Source of the DNA: Botryococcus braunii
Taxonomy: Eukaryota; Chlorophyta; Trebouxiophyceae
Direction of reading: 5' to 3'
Assembly (NCBI GenBank): GCA_002005505.1
Contig: KV908338.1
Location: 800,659 to 864,658 of the forward strand
DNA length: 64,000 bases
This document shows positions 43,349-52,149 of this stretch, piece by piece. The notes under the pieces are model-generated. The model was given only the letters and a program-made list of their open reading frames with translations. It did no database searches and was not told the DNA's origin. Made by a program: the position numbers and the translations under genes. Position 1 is the first letter of the stretch. Every line of letters starts with the position of its first letter.

Positions 43349-43362
43349 GGTTATGGGCCCAC
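43349..43362 (+). promoter_or_regulatory. Element F primer binding site, half-tRNA type
   Basis: GGTTATGGGCCCAC directly after the LTR is complementary to the anticodon arm of initiator tRNA-Met (GGGCCCAUAACC, anticodon CAU). This is the arrangement known for Drosophila copia, which primes from a 5' half of that tRNA. Confidence 0.85.
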
Positions 43363-43416
43363 GGGCTCGGATGCTGAGAGTGGGTGGCGCCTAAATCGGA
43401 GCTCACTAGACTGTGA

Positions 43417-43614
43417 ATGGCGAAGAAGCGAACAAAGCAAACAGCCAGGAAGACTACCAACCTCAACGTCCCAGCGCGCTTGAGATCAGGACCTCCGTCA
43501 TACAACGAACTAATCAGAGAAGGAGGACAACGTGGAGACCGCAATCCTGGCGAGAGAGCCTTTATCGTCAAAGACTACATTTTTCACCTTCACGTTGGCT
43601 GTCCGCTAGAGTAA
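43417..43614 (+). CDS. Element F leader ORF with histone H3 tail-like N-terminus
   Basis: 65 codons from ATG at 43,417 to TAA, ending 51 bp before the gag ATG. It begins MAKKRTKQTARKTT. The known N-terminus of histone H3 (after Met) is ARTKQTARKST, so RTKQTARK, covering K4 and K9, is identical over eight residues. The remainder (including NELIREGGQRGDRNPGERAF) does not resemble H3 and I do not recognise it. It may be an upstream ORF, a small accessory protein, or chance. Ribosome profiling or conservation in other copies of F would tell. Confidence 0.5.
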   Translation: MAKKRTKQTARKTTNLNVPARLRSGPPSYNELIREGGQRGDRNPGERAFIVKDYIFHLHVGCPLE

Positions 43615-43665
43615 GATCTTGCTGCTACGTTGCGAGTACTGGAGTTATAAGACAACTGGGGAATT

Positions 43666-46600
43666 ATGACTTCCAAGAAGAAAGGATCATCAGCTAGTGG
43701 AGCATCAACGTCAAGCAGTGAACCAGCCTCATCCACGCCCATCAGAGAACCATGTACTCCCAGCACCTCAAGAGGCAGCGGAGATGAGCTGCCCAAGATT
43801 ATCCCAACAAATGTCAAGGTACACATAAAACTGAAGGAACGGGGGACAAATATTATTGTTTGGAAGAATGCATTTTTGGCAGCAAATGAGTCAAAAGGGT
43901 CTCTGGCTGCCATCCTGGAGGCTATGCCTGGTACAGCACATGATGCAGCCGCAATGTTGCTGATTTATGAGTCAGTTCCAGAGGAATGGCTGGGACCTCT
44001 GTCTAATCTGCCCTCTGCCTATGATGCATATGAGTTCATCTGCAGAAAGTTTATTGGTGGATATAATATCCAGGCCAATGCAGACTGGCTCCAAGAAATG
44101 AACCAGGGAATGAAACATGACGAGACGATATCGCAGTATGTCAACAGAATGATCAACCTGAAGGCATGCCTTGACAGGAACAACCATGCTCTACTGGATG
44201 CACACGTTGCAACCCAGATTGTGCAGGGCTTGCCTGATGCAGCTAAAGAGCCAGGAATGATCACAACTGCTGCAGCACAACCCCTGGAGAAGCTGGCCGG
44301 ACTTTTGCGCAACACAGCAGCGGCAGTGGGTTTTGATGAATATGCTCCTCGCCAACCAAGGGTTTTGGCTCTTGGACAAGGCTCCAGTGGAACCAATACC
44401 CCACCAGCTGCCAGTGCAGCCCATCAGCAGGCCCAACCAACTGTCTCTGAGGCCAAGTCCGAGACAAAGGGCATCTGCAACTACTGCAATAAGAAGGGGC
44501 ATTACTGGAGGGACTGTCGAAAGAGGAAGCGGGACGAGGAGACCCAACGGAACGTAGTGGCAGCGGTCCAACAACTGCAGGGAATGTGGCTACAGGGACC
44601 TCCACCTATGGGTGGCCCACACCCTCCTGCAGCCCAGCTGGCGCACCCTGGACTGGATGCCTTTCCTGCATGGTTTCAACCCCCAGCTCCCCCACCTCCA
44701 CCACCTAGAGGTATGCCATACATAATTTCCCTCAACATCCTGAAGACTCCTGTCAGAAATTCGTCTCTGCAATCCTGGCTGGTGGACAGTGGAGCATCTG
44801 TACATCTGGTGAATGATGTGACCTTGCTACATAATCCAACTGTGCATGCCAAACCCATCCCATTACATCTGGCCACTTCAGATGCCACTGGAGGAATTGT
44901 AGCATCTGGCTCTGTCTGCATCCTCAGTCGAGTGGGAGTTCCCTTGTGGATACATCATGTTCAGTGTGTTCCTTCTGCAACCTCAAACATACTGTCAGTA
45001 TCTGCAGCATTGCGGGATGGGGCAGTCTTTCGCACAGATGATGTTGGAGCATTCACTGAAGTCTGTGGTCCAAACAGCTGGAGGTCTCGGATCAGTGCAG
45101 AGAAAGGGCTATTTTACATTCATCAAGTTGTAGCTCTGAGTCCCAGTGTTAACCACAGAATCATCTCGGCTGCTGTGAAGTCCAAAACCCCCACCCAAAA
45201 CTCACACAACTGTGCCAGACGATACCTCTGGCATAGCAGAATGGGACATCCAGGTGAAACATGGATGCAGCGCCTAACCAATGAGGACCTGGTCTCAGGA
45301 CTTGATACATCCCTATGCCCCTGCTCCAATTGTCCAGTCTTCTGTGAAGCATGTATTGAGGGAAAGACGTCTCGGCCTCCATTTGGAGTAAGTAGTAGAC
45401 CAGCTGTTGAACCACTTGACAGAGTACATATTGACACTGTGGGCCCCATTTTTCCTGCTGCAGTAACTGGTGAACGTTACTGGGTGACTGCTTTGGATGA
45501 GTCATCTCAGTTAAAGGCAGTCCTGCCTGTGAAGTCCAAAGATGCCATCAGTGCTGCTGTGCGGGACCTCCTTCTATATTGGCAGACCCAGAAGAAAACC
45601 AAAGTGAAGTGTGTCCGAAGTGACCGTGGAACTAGGTCTGAATGCCGCAACCACCAATTGGATGGCCTGACCCGGGCCCAACGACACGAACAACGCATTG
45701 CCGCCAAAGACCTCCTGCTGCCACAGGAGAAGGGAGAGAGCAGAGAGCGAGAGGGGTTGACTGAAGGTGACTCTCTGTCACAGGGACCAGGGGAAGTGCA
45801 GCTAGAGGGTGATTCACATGAGGGGCATGAATTGCATGTGAGTGCAGTGAGGGGGGCAGCTACATGCAAAGCTGCAAATGGTCCCGGGGAGCTGAGCAGC
45901 ATGGGTGGGTCCTGTTCAGTGATTGAGAGAAATGTAAGAGATGTGACCATGCAGAGTTCTTTTGGCAACCCGTCCAGTCAGAGCACTCCTGGACGGGACT
46001 GTGGTGGCAGCCACCGGTCAGAGGAAGCATCATATGCTCCCTCTGCACCAGCCAAACATGATTGTGAGCGGGAGACAGGGTCTGCATCCTTGACTCCGTG
46101 TAAGGGACGAGAGGAGGAGGTGAATCAGGAGCACAGACATTGTGGAGACAGACCAAATTACAAGTGCTCACTGAGAGGTACCTGTGCCTGGGAGAGTGAT
46201 GTCAGAGATGTGAGGTCACTCCCAACAGTGACATGCAGTCGGTCTGAGAGGCATGTGGATCACGTGAATCAGGGGAAGTATGCAGACACTCTGCCATATC
46301 CCGATGTTGTTTGTGAGAGACCTGAAGAGTCTGAACTCTTGCAGGCATGTCAGAGTGTGTCCGAGGAGGTGAATCGGACGTCTGGACAATGTGAAGGAAA
46401 TCCAAATTACAAAGACTGTCCGAGAGGTACCTGTGCATGGGAGGATGATGTGAGGGATGAGCAGAGTAACTTGTGCAAAGCCAAGTGTGAGTCCAAGCGA
46501 GAGCGTGCTATGAGAGTGCATTCTACTCCTACTGGAGAGCCTGTGATGTGTAACTCAGCGAGTGTCAGTGGAAGAGTAGTGGGTTCTGGACAAAGTGAGG

Positions 46601-48234
46601 GAAAATCAGGCAATACAAAGGAAAAGCACACAGGTGTCAGATTTGGGAAAATTCACGTTCCCTCTAATTTGAGAGAAGCACAGATGTCTCCCCAGTGGGA
46701 ATACTGGAAGGCAGCTATGCAGGAAGAGCAAAATTCCCTAGATACTCATGAGGTCATGGAGTATGTGCCAAGACCTCGTGGACATAAGGTTATTCCAGTT
46801 CACTGGATATTTTCAGTGAAAATGGATGCACATGGCAATGTGGTGAGATTCAAGGCCAGATTAGTGGCACAGGGATGCAGACAAATCCCTGGAGTGGATG
46901 TGATGGAGGTTTTTGCTCCTACTAGTAGCTATGGAGCTAGAAGAGCTCTGCTGGCCGTTGCTGCAAGAGAGGGCTGTGAAATTCATCAGGTAGACGTTAA
47001 GACCGCCTTTCTGAATGGTGAGCTCGAGGAGGAAGTATATGTAACGCAACCTCCTGGCTTTGAGAATGGGGATAAGCATATTGTGTGCCGATTGAGAAAG
47101 GCGTTGTATGGCCTGAAGCAGGCTCCACGTGCCTGGCACAAAACCCTGAATGACAAACTTGAAGTCATGGGGTATGAGGTGTGCAAGAGTGATGCGGGAG
47201 TGTATGTGAGATGCTCTACTGATGGAGGAAAGTCCTATGTGCTGATCTATGTTGATGATCTTCTGATAGTTTCCAAGGGTATGTCAGAAATCGAGAGAGT
47301 GAAGGGACTCCTCAAGAAAGAGTTCACCATCCATGATCTTGGAGAAGTAAAGGATTTCTTGGGATGTCAAGTGATGAGAGATAGAGATAAAGGGCTGATC
47401 ACCCTGAGTTGCATCCCTAAAATCGATGCACTTGTAGAGAAATTTGGCTTGGATCTTGAGTCAGTGGGACCTGATACTCCCATGACAAAAGATTTCGTAA
47501 TGTCCCAAAGGCCTGCACCGAGAGATGGGAGCGACAGCATTGGTGCTGGCAGTCCACTACCTCCAGGTCACCGTTACTGTGAGTTAGTAGGGTCTCTTCT
47601 GTATATAGCCAACACCACACGTCCCGACATAGCTCAAGCAGTAGGTGTATTGTCTCGTTACCGCATATCTCCCACCACAGCACATTGGAATGAAGCCATC
47701 CGTGTGTTGAAGTATCTGAAAGGAACCCGAGATTTGGTTCTAACTCTCGGAGGGGGGGAGATAGAGCTAGAAGGCTATGTGGATGCCGACTATGGAGGTG
47801 ATCAGGATCATCGCTTCTCTACCACTGGCTTTGTCCTCACTGTGTTTGGAGGAGCAGTGGTGTGGGGAAGTAAAAAGCAATCTGCTGTTGCCACTTCAAC
47901 AGTGGAGGCTGAATTCATGGCAGCAAGTGCTGTTGTAAAGGAAGCAAATTGGCTGAGAGGTTTCCTGGAGGAAATTGGAGTGTTACCGTGGATAGTGAAG
48001 ATTCATTGTGACAACCAAGGGTGTATAAACCACCTGAGGAATCCGGTGTACTCCAAACACACAAAGCATATTGCAATTAGCTGTCACTTTGCCCGTGAAG
48101 CTATTGCAAAGGGGCAGGTTGAATTCAAGTACATTCAATCTGCTAGAAATGTGGCTGACATTTTTACCAAACCACTAGTTAGACAAGTGTTTCTGGGACA
48201 TCGTAACTCACTGGGACTGGCCAAGTTTCTGTGA
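43666..48234 (+). CDS. Element F gag-pol polyprotein with defective integrase core
   Basis: A single frame of 1,522 codons. Copia gag (residues about 50-240), knuckle CNYCNKKGHYWRDC near 272, protease WLVDSGASVHLVND near 372, pre-integrase zinc region LWHSRMGH...CPVFCEAC near 521-565, integrase start VHIDTVGP (586) and VRSDRGT (651). There the similarity ends abruptly and a region of about 330 residues with two diverged repeats containing RGTCAWE follows. The third catalytic acid (Glu) and integrase C-terminus are not seen. RT then starts normally (VIPVHWIFSVK), with YVDDLLIVSK near 1,195, and RNase H with STVEAEFMA near 1,411 is complete. Confidence 0.92.
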   Translation: MTSKKKGSSASGASTSSSEPASSTPIREPCTPSTSRGSGDELPKIIPTNVKVHIKLKERGTNIIVWKNAFLAANESKGSLAAILEAMPGTAHDAAAMLLIYESVPEEWLGPLSNLPSAYDAYEFICRKFIGGYNIQANADWLQEMNQGMKHDETISQYVNRMINLKACLDRNNHALLDAHVATQIVQGLPDAAKEPGMITTAAAQPLEKLAGLLRNTAAAVGFDEYAPRQPRVLALGQGSSGTNTPPAASAAHQQAQPTVSEAKSETKGICNYCNKKGHYWRDCRKRKRDEETQRNVVAAVQQLQGMWLQGPPPMGGPHPPAAQLAHPGLDAFPAWFQPPAPPPPPPRGMPYIISLNILKTPVRNSSLQSWLVDSGASVHLVNDVTLLHNPTVHAKPIPLHLATSDATGGIVASGSVCILSRVGVPLWIHHVQCVPSATSNILSVSAALRDGAVFRTDDVGAFTEVCGPNSWRSRISAEKGLFYIHQVVALSPSVNHRIISAAVKSKTPTQNSHNCARRYLWHSRMGHPGETWMQRLTNEDLVSGLDTSLCPCSNCPVFCEACIEGKTSRPPFGVSSRPAVEPLDRVHIDTVGPIFPAAVTGERYWVTALDESSQLKAVLPVKSKDAISAAVRDLLLYWQTQKKTKVKCVRSDRGTRSECRNHQLDGLTRAQRHEQRIAAKDLLLPQEKGESREREGLTEGDSLSQGPGEVQLEGDSHEGHELHVSAVRGAATCKAANGPGELSSMGGSCSVIERNVRDVTMQSSFGNPSSQSTPGRDCGGSHRSEEASYAPSAPAKHDCERETGSASLTPCKGREEEVNQEHRHCGDRPNYKCSLRGTCAWESDVRDVRSLPTVTCSRSERHVDHVNQGKYADTLPYPDVVCERPEESELLQACQSVSEEVNRTSGQCEGNPNYKDCPRGTCAWEDDVRDEQSNLCKAKCESKRERAMRVHSTPTGEPVMCNSASVSGRVVGSGQSEGKSGNTKEKHTGVRFGKIHVPSNLREAQMSPQWEYWKAAMQEEQNSLDTHEVMEYVPRPRGHKVIPVHWIFSVKMDAHGNVVRFKARLVAQGCRQIPGVDVMEVFAPTSSYGARRALLAVAAREGCEIHQVDVKTAFLNGELEEEVYVTQPPGFENGDKHIVCRLRKALYGLKQAPRAWHKTLNDKLEVMGYEVCKSDAGVYVRCSTDGGKSYVLIYVDDLLIVSKGMSEIERVKGLLKKEFTIHDLGEVKDFLGCQVMRDRDKGLITLSCIPKIDALVEKFGLDLESVGPDTPMTKDFVMSQRPAPRDGSDSIGAGSPLPPGHRYCELVGSLLYIANTTRPDIAQAVGVLSRYRISPTTAHWNEAIRVLKYLKGTRDLVLTLGGGEIELEGYVDADYGGDQDHRFSTTGFVLTVFGGAVVWGSKKQSAVATSTVEAEFMAASAVVKEANWLRGFLEEIGVLPWIVKIHCDNQGCINHLRNPVYSKHTKHIAISCHFAREAIAKGQVEFKYIQSARNVADIFTKPLVRQVFLGHRNSLGLAKFL

Positions 48235-48252
48235 GGTAAAGGCAAGGGGAAG

Positions 48253-48943
48253 TGTTGTGTTAATAAATTTTATGCCTTTCCCTCAGAGGAGAAATAATGG
48301 CAAGTCTCCGGATGAGGACAATACCAATTAGGAAGGAGAGGCAAAACTCTGAGTTCTGCCAGGCAATACATGCATTTGAACGAAGACTATCATAACGCAA
48401 GTTACAGACACGTTTGTAGAAAGGAGGCATATGGGGCAAGCACGGATTGGGAAGGCACTTGATTGGAACTATAGCAGCACTCCGGGTGTCTATCAATCAG
48501 TTGCCAACCAGTCCTTGACTTGTATATGTCCGTGCCTACTTAACAACGCACAAGTAGGAGGACATCGTCTAACACCCTCCGTGCCGCCACCATGCAGGTG
48601 ACTTAACCCTTATTGTATTCCTGGATTTAGCACTCAGATGAACATTGTTAGAACAAGCTAGACATATGGAGTTGAGTTTAGCTCATCGGACAAAGTAACG
48701 AGCATGACCTGAGTGAGAGCAGGTTAGGCGTGTTTGAACTGCGTCACCTTATTAGGAGAGATGAGAGATATTGTAAGACTTGATTGGAACTATAGCAGCA
48801 CTCCGGGTGTCTATCAATCAGTTGCCAACCAGTCCTTGACTTGTATATGTCCGTGCCTACTTAACAACGCACAAGTAGGAGGACATCGTCTAACACCCTC
48901 CGTGCCGCCACCATGCAGGATACGCCAAGCCCAGAATATTTCA
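48253..48943 (+). repeat. Element F 3' LTR
   Basis: 691 bp, partner of 42,658-43,348; followed by TSD GTGCT at 48,944-48,948. Confidence 0.95.
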
Positions 48944-49708
48944 GTGCTCAGGGAACATAAATTTTATTGCAAAAGGTCTAAGTGTGATTTTGTTGCTAAG
49001 CAGGTGGAATACCTTGGACACCTGTTGACACCTCATGGGATTATGGTGGATCCTAGGAAGGTTGCAGCCATTCAGGATTGGCCCACTCCTTTGAATGTGT
49101 CACAGTTGAGAGGGTTTCTAGGTCTTACTCAATATTATGATACTTTTATGGACCATTTTGAAGATGTTGCCTATCCTCTTACTGAGTTGCTCAAAAAGGA
49201 TGTGCCTTGGACCTGGGAGGGACCCCAGAGGGAAGCCTTTGTAGCACTGAAAGATCTTGTTTCTACTCCTCCTTGCCTTTTGATGCCTGATTTAGATAAA
49301 CCTTTTGTTGTGCATGTAGATGCCTCAGGTTTTGCTGTTGGTGCTGTGTTGCAGCAGGATCAAGGAAAGGGACTGCAGCCCGTTGCCTTCGAGTCCAGGA
49401 AACTCCAACCCCCTGAGAGGAAGTTAGCACCATATGACAGAGAGTTGCTTGCTCTTGTTCATGCCTTGCTTAAATGGAAGCATTTGTTGCTGGATGCTAA
49501 GTTTACTGTACACACTGACCAGCAAGCACTAAAGTATTTATTGACTTCTCCTGTTAGGACTAGCAGGCAGGAAAGATGGCTTACTGAAATCATGAGATTC
49601 ATGCCTGATATTAAATATGTGAAGGGCACTGACAATGTTGTTGCAGATGCTTTGTCTAGGCGTGTTGATTTGGCAGTAATGCATGTCTCCTCTGTTTCTG
49701 TCTCGTCC
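48944..49708 (+). pseudogene. Element B pol segment: RT C-terminus and RNase H
   Basis: After the F LTR the B frame resumes with [36 protein letters not shown], RNase H FVVHVDASGFAVGAVL and VTDQQAL-like [11 protein letters not shown], ending at SSVSVSS. From 49,709 the DNA is the LTR of H. No stop lies within this piece. Confidence 0.9.
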
Positions 49709-49897
49709 TGTAGTATCTTGCTTGTCTCAAGTTCGTGTGAGAATGACCTCACACAGGTGCGACCCGTCTGATAGCACCCCGCCAGCCAAGCTGGCCAGAT
49801 TACGTAATGAGGTCATCGTACCCCGCTCTCCGATCACGCGCTATCGGCTCGATGCCGATCGGCTCCCTAACGGACCCTTCGCACTCGGAACGTTACA
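49709..49897 (-). repeat. Element H 3' LTR
   Basis: 189 bp, plus-strand TGTAGTATCTTG to AACGTTACA. Left border set by the break in B homology compared with C. The partner LTR is outside the window. Confidence 0.75.
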
Positions 49898-50303
49898 CCC
49901 TCCCCCACCTAGGCTCAAGCCGTCTCGGATTGAGGGGGATGCATCTCCCACACAGGAAGCACTACAGTCAAGAGTGTATCACGTCCTGACCAGCCACCTT
50001 CGCAGGAAGCCCTACAGACAAGAGTCCCATACCTCTTGCCCAGCCACCCGCCACCCTAGTCCCGGCAGACTAGTGGTAACGACAATCCACACCCATGCTC
50101 ATTTGGACTGCCCGCGGAGCACTCCCGGAAGTACAACCTCCGTCACCAGAAATCCATCTGGCTAATCAAGCTATTGGGGGCTTCACTGACCATCACCATA
50201 GCGCTTAGAGTACATGGTTACTCTAGAGTCACAACCCACCATCAGCAGAGACTCTCAGACACCGAGTCCAGGACCCGGGGTGCACCATGCCCTTGAGACT
50301 ATC
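49898..50303 (-). other. Element H PPT and 3' UTR, first part
   Basis: PPT at about 49,898-49,909 (plus strand CCCTCCCCCACC), followed by a hairpin CTCAA...TTGAG with inner CCG/CGG at 49,914-49,934. No coding signal. The TSD of E (CTATC) is at 50,299-50,303. Confidence 0.75.
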
Positions 50304-50601
50304 TGTAACAGGAAAAGTCGCGTGTTATAGGAAAATGACCGGACCACGAGGATTTGGACCTCCATAAAGGTCCCTTCGTGAGTTATGTTCCTCCACGCCA
50401 AGAAGTGGCTACTTCACGCGCCAAGGGAGTGACCCTTACTTGACAAGGCGCATTGGCGATGGAGACAGGGACACACTTAGAACAGGATAGAATAAGGCTT
50501 TGGCAGAGGAAGGACCGGGCCGGACTGGACGGGTACTGAGGTGGAGCCCAAACAACTTGTAACCATTGTTTTCGCATCCTTTGGCCGTTTCTACTGTATC
50601 A
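50304..50601 (+). repeat. Element E 5' LTR
   Basis: 298 bp, TGTAACAGGAAAAG to CTACTGTATCA; partner 56,876-57,173. Confidence 0.95.
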
Positions 50602-50602
50602 C

Positions 50603-50641
50603 TGGTATCGGCGAGAGGGGCCAAATTTTGAGCTCCTCTCG
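50603..50641 (+). promoter_or_regulatory. Element E PBS with overlapping hairpin
   Basis: PBS TGGTATCGGCGA (50,603-50,614). Stem CGAGAGGGGC (50,612-50,621) with GCTCCTCTCG (50,632-50,641), ten pairs with one G-T, ten-base loop. Confidence 0.85.
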
Positions 50642-50817
50642 TTGAAAAAATTTCCCAAAGAAGTTTTTCAGAGAATTCTATAGATTCGGATTGGGTTAGT
50701 TGTGGTGTGTGTGGCGCTTTTAGGGGCCTACGACTCGGGTCACCGAGTTTAGGGCCCCCACCCGGACTTTCTCGATTTCCTGTGTCACCGAGCCTCGCCA
50801 GCACCGACAGCTCAGAA

Positions 50818-52149
50818 ATGGCTAGACGACAAGTCGAAGAGCTGCAGGCTGCTTTGGCCGAGGCCGAGGGGCGTGAAGCGGCAATGGCTGCCGAACTGGC
50901 TGAGTTACGACAACAGGCAGAAAACGCTGAAGTTGCGGCTCAAAACCCCGCGAACCCACAGGCAAGAATCCCGACCGTTCGAACCCACTTACCGGAAAAA
51001 TTCGAGGGACGCAGGGACGATCTCGAACAATTCCTAGACGATGTGAGGTCATATTGTGAACTCACCGGTGTGCCCGCGAACCTCAGGGTTGACTACGCAG
51101 TGCGCTGCTTAGGAAAGAGCGTGAAAAAGGTGTGGTTAACAAAAAAAGCAGCTTACGTGAGGCAAAATCCAGGTGCTGTCGTGGATTTAGCTCTCTTTGG
51201 GGATCTGTTGTCTTCTGTCTATGATAACACTGATAAGGTTGCAAAGGCAAGGGATAAACTTGATTCCGTATATCAGGGCAACGAATCAGTTGAGAAGTAT
51301 GTTGAGCGCTTTACAACCTTGCTAGCAGAGGTAGAAGTCAGTGGGGACCTATCCATGGGGGAGAAAATCCATAGGTTTCGTAAAGGCCTACGTGAGGATT
51401 TAAAGAAATATTCAGCAATTAACCCTACAACAGGCAAAGGTTTTGATGATTTGGATGCCTTGATAAGTTTACTCACACGGTACGATGCCGCGGTGGGCGG
51501 GCCCTTACAGGCAAAGAGACTGAGAACCGGCCCCGGGGCCCCTAACTCAAGCATTGCAACCGCCACCGTTGGCCCAGCACCGCACGTTGCTGGCGTCGGA
51601 CAGGACTGGACAATCCCCTACTACAGTCATGAATTTGGGATGATGGCAGCTGCACCGATGGTGGCAGCGCCAATCCAGATGGCCCATGGTTACCCTGCGC
51701 CGCTCGCCACGGTCGCCGCGATCCAAGGCGCGACTCCTTATCCCCGCAGGGATGGTTTACCTCCCGAGTATCGGAGGGACACTAGAGTTGCCTTTCCCCT
51801 CAACAGAAGCTGTTACGCGTGCAATACCCCTGGCCATGAATCTTGGTTTTGCCCACTCAAAAAACTTAGAGAGGACCCTAACGCCTATCTTAATCAACAA
51901 CAGTGGGACATCTTGCAACACATTGTGAAGGCCAGACAGGAGGTAAACCAGCCTGCTCCACCAATTCCAGGTCTGGCTGGTGATTTGCTGCGGCGACGGG
52001 TAGGAGGGGGCCACAACAACTTTAGGTCCCTCGGTGTGGGAGCAGCCCCTATGCAAGGGTGGACAGCTCAGGGTGGGGCCGGACGGGGACGGAGAATCAG
52101 AGGACGGGGCCGTGGACGGGGCCGGGCAAGGGGACGCGGTAGGCCATGA
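50818..52149 (+). CDS. Element E gag
   Basis: ATG at 50,818 gives MARRQVEELQAALAEAEG, aligned with the start of D gag; the frame is open from 50,707. Coiled-coil-like Ala/Glu-rich N-terminus, gag core FEGRRDDLEQFLDDVRSYC to KIHRFRKGLREDLKK, linker, knuckle CYACNTPGHESWFC, and an Arg-Gly-rich tail. The stop overlaps the pol start as ATGA. Confidence 0.93.
   Translation: MARRQVEELQAALAEAEGREAAMAAELAELRQQAENAEVAAQNPANPQARIPTVRTHLPEKFEGRRDDLEQFLDDVRSYCELTGVPANLRVDYAVRCLGKSVKKVWLTKKAAYVRQNPGAVVDLALFGDLLSSVYDNTDKVAKARDKLDSVYQGNESVEKYVERFTTLLAEVEVSGDLSMGEKIHRFRKGLREDLKKYSAINPTTGKGFDDLDALISLLTRYDAAVGGPLQAKRLRTGPGAPNSSIATATVGPAPHVAGVGQDWTIPYYSHEFGMMAAAPMVAAPIQMAHGYPAPLATVAAIQGATPYPRRDGLPPEYRRDTRVAFPLNRSCYACNTPGHESWFCPLKKLREDPNAYLNQQQWDILQHIVKARQEVNQPAPPIPGLAGDLLRRRVGGGHNNFRSLGVGAAPMQGWTAQGGAGRGRRIRGRGRGRGRARGRGRP

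Larger units (their letters stand above)
42658..48943 (+). mobile_element. Element F: Ty1/copia retrotransposon inside B
   Basis: 691-bp LTRs (TGTTGTGTTAATA to AGAATATTTCA) with two mismatches seen, TSD GTGCT, half-tRNA-type PBS, a leader ORF with a histone-H3-like N-terminus, a single 1,522-codon gag-pol frame and PPT AAGGCAAGGGGAAG. The integrase part appears internally replaced, so autonomy is doubtful. Confidence 0.95.
27246..49708 (+). mobile_element. Element B: Ty3/gypsy retrotransposon split by nested insertions (5' part)
   Basis: Begins with an LTR at 27,246-27,506, PBS at 27,508-27,519 and gag at 27,577. Its body continues in four further pieces: up to 28,750, 35,070-35,584, 42,101-42,657 and 48,944-49,708. 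These are separated by elements C, D, F and H. The piece order follows one gypsy pol, and each join is marked by a 5-bp TSD (for H, only one side is visible). The 3' end and second LTR lie beyond the window. It is the same family as C, judging by LTR and protein similarity, and is decayed (gag deletion, frameshifts). Confidence 0.9.

Noticed and set aside
43413..43697. Second leader ORF of F in another frame
   Set aside because: Overlaps the H3-like leader ORF and the gag start, and has no recognisable feature.
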